A DNA stretch of 64,000 bases from positions 348,099 to 412,098 of the forward strand of contig JARGSG010000038.1 of assembly GCA_030374805.1 (NCBI GenBank), given 5' to 3'. Numbering within the stretch: the first letter of the stretch is position 1; each line of letters begins with the position of its first letter. Positions 32,009-43,183 of this stretch are shown here, one piece after another. The notes under the pieces were generated by a model. That model saw nothing but the letters and a program-made list of their open reading frames with translations. It was not told the origin of the DNA and searched no databases. Origin of the DNA: Gracilaria gracilis (lineage: Eukaryota; Rhodophyta; Florideophyceae; Gracilariales; Gracilariaceae). Position numbers and translations under genes: made by a program.

Positions 32009-34305
32009 TCACAGCCATAGTTGTTGTTCTTCGAGCAAGCCAAATGCATCGTCAACATCTATCTGCTTCTCAATCAAACCCACCACTTCTTCAGTTGTAT
32101 AACCGAATACGTTCTGCTGGCTAACAAGGCCCTGCAATACCTTCTTCTCTTCTTCAAGCAGAGTGATGCCTGTGTCCACCTCGAACAAGGAACGTCCACA
32201 GGGTTCCGGTGTGCTTTGAAAATTGACGCCATCACCGGCCCTCAATGTCAATGTCGCAAGCATAGTGGAGAATTCATCTTGTAAAGCAAGGTCTAAAACT
32301 ATTCGAATCGCGTGTTCTCCAACTTCGAATTTTGCATATCGCGCTATGTCGTCTTCAGCCAATACCTCCCTCAAATGGTTCTTGTTTCCTCCGGAAGCCG
32401 ATATGTTATATTTTGCGTTGGGGAATACACTACAAACGATGTCTGGGTTGGGGTTGTCAACATTTTTCGTGGAACGCATCAGGCTGGCAAGTGTAAAAAG
32501 CCCAACTGGGTGTGAAAGGCCATTTGAGAACTCAACTGTGGCTGTGAAAGTGACATTAGAAAGATTACAGCTGTTTGTAAACACGGCTAGAGGAGAAGCG
32601 GCCCAGAGGCTGAACTGGCCTGGCTTGTCACTCACGGAAATCTCGTTGCAGCTCCCAACTGAAGGTATGCGTTCATTGCTATGCAACCTCAACTTCGCCC
32701 GAACGGTTTTCACTTCTTTCTCATCTTGTTCAAAGAGTACTTCATCAATGATGAACTTGTTTTCAATGGTCACACGGGGTCGAAGCCGATCAAGCTGACA
32801 CGAACTGTCAATAAGCTTGAGAGTGTTGACTCGGTGACTGATTGTATCACTGTCGACGGATGGTGAACCACCACGTTCCCGTCCAGATACAGGTTCTTCA
32901 GACGTTCGTTGGGTTTGTCGGGCATTCTGAGCACTTCGATGCGGGATAGAAGCGATGCATGTGACTCTGCCATCGAAAATCGGCGCGAAGCTCTTCACAT
33001 TCGTATGTTCAATTTCTTCTGTGAGTAACGCACGCACATTCTCCATCAACTTCTGTTTGTCATCGATTCGCTCCTTGTCTTCAAGAAACTGGTCTATACC
33101 CTTCTCAAGTCTCCTACCTAGATGATCTTCGATTTGAAACATACAAGGGTTCCCTGAGCTGGAGTTAGAACAACAGTCTTCGGAAGAATCTTCTTCATCG
33201 CAGCAAGTCCCTCCTTCGTAGTTAACCTTCAAAAGCTAGTTCTGCCATGGAATGTAAAAATGAATGTGCTTCTCTCCTTTCTCCTGACCACATCGAGGGG
33301 AGAAGAGCTTTCTAACGTCCCCAACGTAATGTGAAGATTCCAAAGGGGTTGGAACAAGAGCAGCATAAAAGTCTTCAGATTCCCGTAAAGTCGAAAGTAT
33401 CAGTAGACCATTGTGCAGCATTGCGACTCGAACTTGTTTCACAACGTCACTGTGCATTCGACTTCGCCAGGTGTTGGTCCGCTAACCCATGTCTATGGCG
33501 TGAAGAACCCCATTGGCTGTCGAAAAGAACAATTGACGGCGATTTAGCGATGCAGCACGTAGCGTTGCAAAAGAATCAAACTGGTCTTCCACAGTAAACA
33601 GAGCAGCAGTGTTGCCCTTCCAATGAATCGAAGAAATTTGGAACACGGAATGCGAATCATCGTGACTGCTTGCTGAGCGGGCTAGCGCAAAAGATTCGTC
33701 TTCCACATTGCATGTCGAAGTCATGTTGTTTCCCAGGACTGCAAAATCGGATCCCCCCTAATTTCCCACTGTACGCCATCTCGTTCAAGAACTACCATAC
33801 CGGGAGCACACACGCAAAGCACGTTTGGTCCTCTGAGCAGTACGGCGCTCACAGGCTCTTTGTCATGTACGACTATGGGCAGCAATATGGTTTCTGACTC
33901 TCGTATTATACCTATTACTGTACCATACCGATTCCCTCCACCATAAAGAGCTAGTCCGAAGCAGGTACTTTGGACAAAGTTTGACACTTGTGAAACACCA
34001 TGAATGGCCAGAACCTTTGCATCGTTCCAAGACTTCAATTGATGCCGAAATTTGTATACATGACTGAACGACTTTGCCACAGAGTGGGAGGACAAGGACT
34101 TTAAAGTTTTCCATATTGACACTGTGATGTGACAGTCGGTCTTTTCAACAAACCCAGATGGGTGGTGTGAACGCGGGCGCTTTTTCTTCCGGACTCTCAC
34201 TTCAATGTTTGCAAAGTGAGTGCTTTCGCTCAACTCCTGATGACTGTGCACTGCACACGAGCCACGATCGTTACTGGTGATGAAGCCCAAGTTCATCTCT
34301 GGCAA
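32009..34305 (-). pseudogene. Large unrecognised protein (beta-propeller-like N-part, coiled coil, beta-rich C-part), broken
   Basis: From the start at 34305 the first frame is beta-rich (FGLALYGGGNRYGTVIGII, ETILLPIVVHDKEPVSAVLL, PNVLCVCAPGMVVLERDG). It shifts near 33722-33740 to a second frame (SISSIHWKGNTAALFTVEDQ, RRQLFFSTANGVLHAID) that is interrupted by TAG at 33482 and 33236 without further shift. From about 33232 to 32009 the frame is continuous: an acidic Cys-rich linker, a coiled-coil-like stretch (RRLEKGIDQFLEDKERIDDKQ), then a beta-sandwich-like region (PRVTIENKFIIDEVLFEQDE) and a helical end. The arrangement reminds me of scaffold proteins such as FANCB/FAAP100 or BBS subunits, but no family motif confirms this. 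Its codon character differs from the transposons, so it was probably a host gene. Confidence 0.4.
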
Positions 34306-34700
34306 CTTTTCTTGAGGGTCTTCTTATAGGCCACAGGTAAGCGGTTGATCTCGGGATTTGTTGACGTATTGAGGAATGCATTTCTTGTACAGTATATGTC
34401 CGACCGTCAAATCGGCAAGGTACCAAAATTTCGTGAACCGGTTTCAGTCAAATGGCTCTATCTCTGAAACCGCCCTTTCCATCGGCTCCCAACTCAGCCA
34501 ACAAAGACCCAAGACCTACGCCCATGATAGGTCCAACAGACGGAACAATAGATATTTTACGGCACGCGCTAGGTCAACTGCAAGTACCCACTTCAGAGAG
34601 AACAAAAAGCCCGATTCCCGAAATTGAACAAGAAATATGCGCCTTCTAACGCACATATTCATTTACAGGTTTTCAACGTTCATATCTCAATTCCCACCTC

Positions 34701-36347
34701 CTAGAATTCCAACTCTCCAGCCAACACGCCACCACGAGACCTTGCTCGACGCAGCTCCCTACGCGCCTTTCTCGTTTCAAAGAGACGATGGCGGCGAGTG
34801 TTCCGCTGCGGCGCTAACTGGACTAAGCGCGTGATGTCGGCCTTCGGCTCCTTGTAGTCAGCCGCCAACTCGCGCGCTTTGGCTTCTTTCATCTTTGCCT
34901 GCCGAGCAGCACTGCGCTTTTGCACCGCCTCCAAAACGACATTCGAAGTCAAATGTGCACCAGCCGTTGTGACAATACGCACATGCCCTTCCTCCTCGAC
35001 AACAGCGTCACAAAGCAACGTACGGTGTCGTTTTTGAAAGTATTCGAGTAGTTCTTCTACAGTAACCGGACTAATTTTTCTGCCATTCGTTTGCGTTAGA
35101 TACTTCTGCAACGGCGCCATGCATGGCTTCATCAACTTCATATTTCATACTCCGGTTTTGTGGAAACCGGAGCGTATGTTCAGAGCTATTTGGGAACTAG
35201 AGGAAACGTTGCTTATGCAACGTGCTACATCAAAAGCGTTCAGCTTTTGCTTCTGCCGGGCCGCCTTATGCCGTTCTTGCTGCAAATGAGATTTGTACGA
35301 GCTGAAAACGCTCTCGTCCAACGGGTGTGTGATATGGGACGTATGCGCGGGAAGAGCAATGACAATAATGTTGTTTTCCTTGAACAACTTCAAGGTTTTG
35401 TACTGGACATGGGCTCCGTAGACATCGAGCACAAGCAGCAAACGTTGCCCATTCTGGCGCAAATGCTGTGTTTCCCCGACGAACCCTTGTGCCCATCCGA
35501 GCACAGTGTCTGTATCAGCGCCTGGTGGATTGCGTTGAAAAAGATAGCAGGGTGGCAGCATGGAATGAAACGTTTGCACCTCACCGCGGACGCGGCGGAA
35601 CTGCGCTTGTTTTCCTGGGAAGATAATTGCGGGCTTATAGGCCGTACCGTCAGCAGCCACAACGGACATGACTGTGACGCTGTCCAAAGAACCTTTCGTG
35701 GTAAGTGCCTTCTGAATAAGGCGAGCGCCAACAGCTCCAACACCTTTACGGAGACTTCTGCCTTTCATTTTGTCGAAAGAAGCTCCAGTCTGATCAGTGT
35801 TGAAAATGAAACGGGGATGATGTATGCCATATCGAGTGAGCGCAGCCTCAACTCTTGCGATATGCTCCGTGAGATTTTCCGGCGTTACTGCTTTAACCCG
35901 CTTCTGTTTCATAAGCTGGACGTGTTGCATCTGCAGATCATTGCGCTTTAAGAACGCAGTTACCCAGTTATTAGACGGGCGATTGTTGAAGAACCCCACT
36001 TCCGCTTGCTGTGATGGTGGCAGAAGGGAGACGTAGTCCTGCACCAGGTCTCGAATGCCTTGCCTTCTGAGTGGCGTGTTATTGTCGGCATAATAAAGTA
36101 CAAGTTCCGCAATAGTACATTATTCATCTGCAGTTCGGACTGTGGGGCGGCCTTTCGGTTTAGGATCGAGATGGATATCTTTTGGCGCCTGCGGTTGCGA
36201 GGCGGGATATTTCCTGATCCAGGAAGTGTAGGTTCTGCGAAGCATTCCAATGCTAATGGCGTGGTCCTTGGTTAACACATGCCACGACGAGTTCTTGGTG
36301 AACCGTTCGTACACTGCCGCTTGAAGGATGGCGTGGCGAGAGTCCAT
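34701..36347 (-). pseudogene. pogo/Jerky-like (Tc1-mariner superfamily) transposase
   Basis: One frame from 36347 to 34701 with two in-frame stops (TAA 36120, TGA 35145). The N-terminus is an HTH-type DNA-binding region (RHAILQAAVYERFTKN... GMLRRTYTSWIRKY), then a CENP-B-like second HTH (FFNNRPSNNWVTAFLKRND). The catalytic core has IFNTDQTGASF (first Asp), LLLVLDVYGAHV (second Asp) and LPAHTSHITHPLDESVF (third acidic position), the DDD signature of DDE_1 transposases. The basic C-terminus (QKRSAARQAKMKEAKAREL) follows the second stop. All catalytic residues survive, so the decay is recent or partly due to sequence errors. Confidence 0.85.
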
Positions 36348-36711
36348 TTTTGGCCAGTATATTCTATTCCATCACTGCGCTGGACGTGGATGAGTAACGC
36401 GGGGCAAAAGTACATGGTTGGAAAGAAGAAAGCGCGCGCTTTTCAAAAGTGTGTTTACATTGTCTATCGTAACTCGCGTTGGTGCTGGAGATGAGATAGG
36501 ATTGGAATTGTTCTCTTCTTTCTTCTACATTGAAGGCAAAATGGCGAACCTGGGGGTAGGAGGACTTTGCCGATTTTAAGATTTCTGCCGATCTAAGGAT
36601 TGGACGGATACGTGTAGTGATTCCTTTACCGACAAATTGAAGAATACTGCAAATTGTATTTCATCCTTTTCAATACCACAGGAAATAATACGCAAGTTCC
36701 ACGACTATCAT

Positions 36712-37658
36712 GTCCATAATCCCCGGTCAAACTTCATCCGGATCAAAACCTCATCCGTGACGTTGCGCACCTCATCATGTTGTATTCTTAGAAGTACATG
36801 TTCAGGCCTGATTCGGTATCTATAGCAATCGAGGAACGAGATGAGATGGGCCTACACTCCTTGATCATCAACATCACCTAACTTGCCGCTCTTATAATAC
36901 CAGACATTACGCTCCCTAACGAACGTTGCCATTTCGAGAAATGAAAGATTCATATTCCTTTCCATGAGATTGGCCCTGTTTGTCGTGCACAGCAATAGAA
37001 TTGAAGGTACTTTGGCGTTAATGTCTGCATTTTCAAAGATGGTCTCGGTGGTTGGGAGCGTTGTTTATGATACCGGAACAAAATTCTAGTGGTATAAGGA
37101 ACAGTGGATTGCTGCTCGATAATGTCGACACCGCCGAGAAACTCATAATCACGGCAAAACTCTAATATCTCTCGCTTCCATTTCCTGCGGTCAAGTTCTG
37201 AGAGACTGCTGTGCGTCGTTTTCATAATATAGCTCGGCAATCGGTACGCATAAGCACTACATCTTGCACGAAGTAGGTCCTCAGCAATCGGTGGGCTACT
37301 TTGGGCCGTGTGGAAGCGGCTACAGCACTTTCCATATGCCTTCTCACATCCACAAGCGCACACTGCGTCAGGGTTGGGCAACCGGTCTCGACTGTTTGGA
37401 TATTTTGAAGGCATGAAACCAGGAAGCCCTAATCCGCAGTACAATGGCCGCAGATGTTTTGGAACCGATAAGAGTTTTACGGTTCGGTCCCTTCGAATTC
37501 AGTAAAATACGCCTTGTCTGCACCAGGCAGAATTGTGTTGTGTGTGAAGCGGAAGAACGAAACAGGTACTGGGAGGATTTGTACCGGTGATTGTACAATT
37601 TCCCCTACACATTTCGTTAAGCACTGGATCCCTGGATACGGTAAAAGCACTGAGGGAT
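36712..37658 (-). repeat. Left arm of a ~0.95-kb inverted repeat
   Basis: Reverse complement of 43184-44128, over 90% identical by eye, 5.5 kb apart. The arm contains a SEC-C/YchJ-like gene copy. The matching ends at ATAATC(T/C)CCGG on one side and TCCCTCAGTGCTTTTA on the other. Confidence 0.85.
36852..37444 (-). pseudogene. SEC-C motif YchJ-like protein, copy 1
   Basis: The frame contains PDAVCACGCEKAYGKCCSRFH, the zinc-binding SEC-C motif (CxCxnCC) at the start of YchJ/UPF0225 proteins, followed by AEDLLRARCSAYAYRL and YEFLGGVDIIEQQST, the NTF2-like fold segment. Near 37000 the frame breaks: the conserved C-terminal FVRERNVWYYKSGKL is read in another frame, ending near 36852. The biochemical role of this family is unknown. 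The upstream start is unclear. Unlike copy 2, there is no stop before the SEC-C motif. Confidence 0.65.
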
Positions 37659-38699
37659 TGGAAGCGAGTGAAGTGTGCCGTTGGTAGGTTCTATCCCCAC
37701 CTTGTCGCGCAGGTTCGTATCTGAGAACGCTGAGTTGTCAAGGCTATTGTTGATCTGGACGCTCAAATACGTTTGGAATGTTGGCGAGATAATTCTTATG
37801 CTCTCTGCCACTGCTCTAATGTCGTGTTGGCCATGGCTCACCCAGTCGGGGACCAAACAAGACCACGAAAAAGCGGCGAGATGCAGACGAGATTTGTTAT
37901 TGAAGCTGAGGGTACCTTTCTGTCCAAGAGCAGTTCAAAAATCAGTCGGGATTCCATACCATCAAGAGGCATCCCAGCTGGACCCTTCTGAAGTTGAGAA
38001 TCTCAACCCGGCTCTATTTTGCAGAATTTTCGTTTGTACAGCCGCATAGCGGCCCTCTGAACTTCAGTCTGAAGGCACAGTTTCCTTCACGACGCTCGTC
38101 AAGTGTTTACAGGTCTTGTGTTGGAATTGTTTCCGTTACTCGAGAGCTTCAAACGCTACTAAATACCTTCGTACTCTGCTGCTTCCTGCACGGCGCCGAG
38201 TGTTCGTGACCGAATTCGATTACCACGGTAGGGGCACTTCCTTATTATGCGTTGCTGATCTCGATGACCATACCCTGTACAGAGAAACATGGCGAATAAC
38301 TGTTCTACGAACAAGCCATCTATTTAGAATGGTTGAAACAGTACTAGAAGAAGAAGCTCACAGCGTAGAACCTGGATGGCTTCGGGATCTTTCAGACTAA
38401 AGTGGTCGCAAAGGAGGAGAACGGACTGTTAAGCAGCTTCTGACCTTGGAAACACTCGCAAGTCCTTCCTCAGTGTCAATAGGCAGCGAGTATTTGTTGT
38501 TCACGGAGGTTCGTGACATGATCTATATGGGCCTACTAGATTGAAGTCGACGCCGTTTGTTCGAATGACGGTCACCATCGCACTACTCTGTTTGGCACAG
38601 ACTCATCCGAACCCCCATGGTTCGACCACGGTAGTTTCAATTAGAGGGAGGTCTGCCCCCCTCTCAACTAAACCTGGCGAGAACTCAACTTCGAGACGG
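37659..38699. other. Degenerate coding-like sequence, no gene called
   Basis: Plus-strand pieces such as RISTRLYFAEFSFVQPHSG (near 37995-38050) and FVTEFDYHGRGTSLLCVADL (near 38205-38260) look protein-derived but in different frames and without recognisable family. Possibly a decayed gene. Confidence 0.3.
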
Positions 38700-38708
38700 G
38701 TATAAAAG
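38700..38708 (+). promoter_or_regulatory. TATA box
   Basis: GTATAAAAGG stands about 150 bp before the first ATG (38853) of the secreted Cys-rich protein. It is the clearest core promoter element in the window. Confidence 0.6.
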
Positions 38709-38852
38709 GCGCGCCGCCTCCATTGTGATCGTTGTCCACTCCAGTCTCCATCTCACACACAGCGCCCGATCTACTATCACATAAGCCAGCTCAGTTCAGC
38801 TCTCTACTCCTCGTCAGAATCAACACCGAAAAGCTTTCACATACTTGTCATA

Positions 38853-39832
38853 ATGACTATCGGAATGACGTTGTGGTTTGCTTGTTTGCTTTGAGCTCTT
38901 GTTTTATACCAATTCATATTCTCAAGCCGTTGGAAGCTCTGAGTGTGTGATTACCGATGATTCGTGCCCGTGCTCAGAGTCTGCTGCTTCAGGATCGTGC
39001 GTGAAGTATCAGGGCGATGGGTCATGTTTGTTGGGTGTGTGCCAAGCATCGTACAAGTGTGATTGTCTGGGATATGAGAAATGCAAAAGGTCGAGCTGTT
39101 CGGTGTATACTGCGATGGAGGATACGGTTCCGAGCGAGCTTGTGGCATTTGGATGTCATCTGACACCGGGGGACGGGTCATGCACTACATTTGAATCTGT
39201 TCTGGATACGGTGGAGGCGGCTGGGAATGCTAAGACTGACGCTCGCTATTCCAACAAGGAGGCCACCGCTGAGAGTGTGAATGCACACGAACTAGTGTAT
39301 AAGATACAAACTGAGGCTGCTACCATCATCGTTGAACGATGAACTGGATGAGATCGATGAAGTGAGGGACGAAATGACAGCTGAGGAAGAGTTGGAGATC
39401 TATGGCAACGCCCGGATTGTTCAGGATTCGGTGAAGAAATGTACACGCAAGGCTCTGGATGCTACAATTGAGGCGGGCAAGGCGTTCGAAACGCACTTGA
39501 AGGTTGTGAAGATGGCTAAGGTTGCAGTTAAATCGGATAAGGATTGCAAGAAAGCAAAGGAAAAACTGAAGGAAGACGAGGAGAAGTCGAAGAAGGAAAA
39601 CAAGAACTTCTCGGTTTGTAAGAAACTGGAAGAGGATATTACAGTGATGGAGAAGCTGAGCAAGGAAGCGGCGGAGAATGCTGGGAAAGAAGCGAAAAGC
39701 TGTCGAAGCAACAAGGATTCAGCAGCTGAGTTTGTGAAAGAAATCCGGGAGAGCCGAATGGACTGTGAGCGTGCTCGCGGGAAGGTTCAGTTTTCAATCG
39801 TGAAACTGAAGAAGCGCCTCAACCAGTCGTAG
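38853..39832 (+). pseudogene. Secreted Cys-rich protein with coiled-coil C-half, frame-shifted
   Basis: ATG at 38853 begins a hydrophobic leader (MTIGMTLWFACL) that must shift frame near 38885 to continue as LCFELLFYTNSYSQA, a plausible signal peptide with an Ala cleavage region. The mature part has 14 or so cysteines in short spacing (CVITDDSCPCSES, CVKYQGDGSCLLGVCQ, CDCLGYEKCKRSSC), suggesting disulfide-bonded extracellular structure. Near 39332 a second one-base shift leads to a highly charged Lys/Glu coiled coil (KKAKEKLKEDEEKSKKENKN), ending at TAG 39830. I do not recognise a family. The TATA box and good leader argue for a real host gene; the two shifts argue for decay or sequence error. 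Confidence 0.5.
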
Positions 39833-40092
39833 TGCCATACTCGCAATCTTGTCCTGTAGAGGGCAGCAGCCTAACCGCAGAGGGGTATTCCATTGAACCC
39901 ATAAACAACCTAGTGTCCAATATGCAGCTGAAAACCGAAGGGTCCTGGTGAAGTTATGCCAGATTGTGCATGGTAAAGCTTTAGAAATCCGAACAACTCG
40001 TTAGAAACATTTTACATGCCCGTTTCTTTCCCATCGTCTGTGCAACGGTTGGGAAGCTATGGGGCTTGGGATTAGAACCCCGTTCAAACCGG

Positions 40093-41845
40093 ATGGAGAA
40101 CGTGCGAAAGAAGTTGACGGTGAACGCGCTCGTTGGGGGTGTGATACTTGTGGCGTGCTTCGCGGCGATTTGCTTCAGGCTTTTTGGTCCATCGTCGTTC
40201 TTTGCTTCTCAGAAAGGATTTGGGAGCGGAAATAAGCTACAGCGGATGGTATTGGATGGAGGCGAAGGCGGATATGTTACGCAAACCAAAAGTGTAAGGG
40301 ACTTGGATTCTCCGCTTCCCATTCCAAGTGGAGGGCGGATGATAACGGACGAGTATCGACCTGTAACTGCGTCGGGTCGAAGCTTAGGGCGCGTTTCTTC
40401 AACTGGTTGGAAGCTGTTCCTCTGTTGCGTTATGGGGCCCGTCGTTGCGTTCTTGTTGAGTGGATGGTGTGGAGTTTTCTTTGCATTGGAATCATTCAAA
40501 CCTGTGGCCGCCGTTGAGAAGGCGGCGTTATCTGTGACGAAGGCGCTCATTGTTCAGAGCGTGGCAAACGGCATGATGTGCAGTGTGGGGGCAGATATGT
40601 TATTGTGGCAGCTACGCTGTGCTCGTTTGCTCTCTATGATGCTTATGGGGTGGGTATCATGACGGTGGCGTATATGAGCATGGGTGGGGTGGCATGTACC
40701 GCCGTTGCATTTGGGGCGTGGGACGCGGTGCACTCGGTGTCTCACGCGTTACATCAGGGGGTTCGTGCCAGGGGGAACAATCGTGTGGTTGAGGCAACTG
40801 GTTTTGAGGCTGCTGCGATTGGGGAATGCTTCTTGCAAGGAGCATCGGTAATGACAGGTTTGGTACTGATTCTGGCGGCCCTGGGGCAAGCGGGACTCCA
40901 ACTGTCGCCGGGGAAATTGTGGGTGGACCTGATCAACCGCCGTTGAAACTCATCATAGGCACTGGGCTGATAACATTCGACGTCGTTGTGTGGTGTGGGC
41001 TCGCGATTGAAATCGTTCTTCCAATGGCTATTGCGGGGAGCTTGTGTGCCGTGGCTAAACAAGAAGCAATGCTGGGATTGAGAGGAGCGGAACCGGAATC
41101 ATCCACGCGCAGAGTGGGAATGTTATCGTTGGTGGAAAGCATGTTGCCTTTCGGGATTGCGCTGATATCACCATTCGTGGTCGGGTTTGGACTTGGCAAC
41201 CGGGCTGTTATCGCTATGGCAGCATCCTCAGTTTTCGTAAGTTTTGTGGTTGGGAGCTTTTTGCGAACGTATGGAACTGGCATCCAGAAAGGGTTTGCAG
41301 CAGTTGGGACTAAGCGGACTCACTCTGCGAGAAGGGCCAAGTCTATTGCATTGACGTTGTGTGACATGGCTGAACCGGCGATGCGTTCAGTGAGCATGGT
41401 GTTTGCTGCTGTTTCGGTTGTGTCTGTATCGTTGATGCGGCCAGACAGCAGCCGCGGGTGGATTGGGGGAGTTCTACTGGGTGTGACTATCGTGTGTGTT
41501 TGCGCGTTTCTTGTGTGGAAGTATTGTGCAAGAAAACGTCGGCGAAATGCCAGCACTATCCCCACTCATGCTTCGAGGCCGGTGAGTCCATACTACGTGG
41601 AATCACCGACCTTTGATCCGCGCAAGGTGGTTGCTGGCAGTCCGATGTCAGAAGCACTTCATGCTTTCGGACATGCTAGACTGCCTGTGAGTCCCCAAGT
41701 GGTACCTGGACTCTCTCGTCGGTCGAGAGCTGAGTTCACAACCGTCGAGTTGGAACAGTTGAGCTCTCCGCGATTGGGTAACCCCGTTGTCATATCCACT
41801 ACAGTTTTGCCGGATGACACGGGAAGAACACCACGAGCGATCTGA
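40093..41845 (+). pseudogene. Divergent membrane pyrophosphatase-like protein, frame-shifted
   Basis: ATG at 40093; a first transmembrane helix (VGGVILVACFAAICF) is followed by a polar loop. From about 40440 the pattern follows the C-terminal half of proton-pumping pyrophosphatases: FKPVAAVEKAALSVTKALIV (family: PV..IAEAS.TGAATN), YGVGIMTVAYMSMGG, RVVEATGFEAAAIGECFLQG (family: [20 protein letters not shown]), and LISPFVVGFGLGNRAVIAMA. The pyrophosphate- and Mg-binding Asp motifs (DAYGP..DN, GDT.GDP.KD) are replaced (FGAWDAVHS, CDMAEPAMRS), and the first acidic motif region is missing. Two frameshifts are needed: in the G run at 40587-40591 and near 40900-40950. A basic tail after the last helix ends in PGLSRRSRAEFTTVEL. 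If real it would be a non-catalytic relative. The alignment is by eye only. Confidence 0.45.
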
Positions 41846-42010
41846 GGGTACTGATATGCAGAGCAGCGATTCAACTTGTTGCATCGTCAATGTAAAAGTC
41901 TTATTCCGTAGACCCGTTCATGAATCCGTCATGTTGTAGTAGCAAGTCAGAAGGCGTTTAGTTAGGTAATCCATCTGCTAGAAGAGCAAATGCTTCCAAG
42001 ACTCTAATCT
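41690..42010 (+). repeat. Right arm of the membrane-protein tail inverted repeat
   Basis: Inverted partner of 31253-31577, covering the last 52 codons of the pyrophosphatase-like gene and about 165 bp of its 3' flank. Confidence 0.8.
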
Positions 42011-42473
42011 CAACAGTACACGTAGAAACGACGAAGAAGAGAGGTTCGTTTCATAATTTGCTGCCAAGCTTTTAGAAAACATGCTGTATATTTCTTGTAT
42101 CTGGTGTTTCATCGCGCTAGCTCCACCGGTAACTCTCCAAGGGGAAGTCATACGATCTGTACTTCTCCCATCGCTCTTCCTGTATTTCGCTCTGATCCTC
42201 CGTTTGACTCCTGTTTATTAAGTTTTAATGGGTGAAAATTCTTCCATCTAATGCAAGAAAGAAACATGGTCACGAAGAATAACTCTCAATAACTTCAGTG
42301 TCGCACGGTGAGGGTGGGGAAGGAGGCGCTCTAAGTCGCAGTCGCTAGGCAAATCGTAAAGTCTCGAGACGCTTTGCTTCGAGAACCCAGGTTGTTCGCA
42401 GCAAAAACTTCTCTCACTCGTGCGTATCAACCATTTAAACACCCTTGCACGAAGTGGCACAAACCTCAAAACG

Positions 42474-43145
42474 ATGGAGTTGCCGCTCCCGTCTTGTTCG
42501 CTTCCCTCCACGCCGGAACTTGAGAGCGATCAGTCTGACCGCCAAGCGATTACGCCACCCTCATTGCCTGCCTCTTCTCTCAACGCGCCGAGGACCGAAC
42601 TTGGTTCGCTTGATCTTAAGCCTTGCACCGTGGAGGAATATTTGGACATCGATGCTTCGGTGTATGGACGGTACGAATACGTGGAAGGTATTCTAGTAGT
42701 ACTACCAATGTCAGAACAGCCCCACGATAACATAGCGAAGTATTTGCAAAATCACGGCACAGTTCGATATCTTAGAGGAGAGACCAAGTATCCACCAGCA
42801 TCACAAGAAGGTCTTGCGATCCCCCCTTCGAGTTCTTCTCCTGGAAACCCTTCACCGAAAAGAACCATTCGTAGGCCCGACGTTAGCACCGCAGTTCCCT
42901 TATCGGCATCCGAAAGCAATCAGGTTTCCCCGAAATCGCGAAGGATCTCCAATCCGGTTGCTGGAAAAACCGAAGCTGTGATAGAAGTCACCAGCCACAA
43001 CCAAAGTACGGACACGGTTGTCAAAGTGTCCGAATACGAGAAGGCAGAAGTAGATAAATACATCATGGTGAACAGGGATGCGAACTGCAAGGATGAAAGC
43101 AAGAGAGACCGACGTATTGAAATTTTGAACAGAGATTCCTCATAA
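42474..43145 (+). CDS. Uma2-family (DUF820) endonuclease-like protein
   Basis: Intact frame from the ATG at 42474 (224 codons). A Ser/Pro-rich leader is followed by TVEEYLDIDASVYGRYEYVE and GILVVLP, the typical Uma2 opening. After an unusually long Ser/Pro insert come RRPDVS, then KTEAVIEVTSHNQSTDTVVK and YEKAEVDKYIMVNRD. In Uma2 proteins the PD...(E/V)EV.S motif holds the PD-(D/E)XK-like metal site. The family is very common in cyanobacteria and other bacteria and unusual in eukaryotes. It sits between the pyrophosphatase-like gene and the right YchJ arm. Undamaged, unlike most neighbours. Confidence 0.75.
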   Translation: MELPLPSCSLPSTPELESDQSDRQAITPPSLPASSLNAPRTELGSLDLKPCTVEEYLDIDASVYGRYEYVEGILVVLPMSEQPHDNIAKYLQNHGTVRYLRGETKYPPASQEGLAIPPSSSSPGNPSPKRTIRRPDVSTAVPLSASESNQVSPKSRRISNPVAGKTEAVIEVTSHNQSTDTVVKVSEYEKAEVDKYIMVNRDANCKDESKRDRRIEILNRDSS

Positions 43146-43183
43146 AACTCGTGGGGCCCGAAAGAAGTATATCGCGGCGATCC

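Noticed and set aside
36712..42010. One single inverted duplication explaining both inverted repeat pairs
   Set aside because: The pairs 31.3/41.9 kb and 37.2/43.7 kb cross each other and are not in collinear order, so at least two events are needed.
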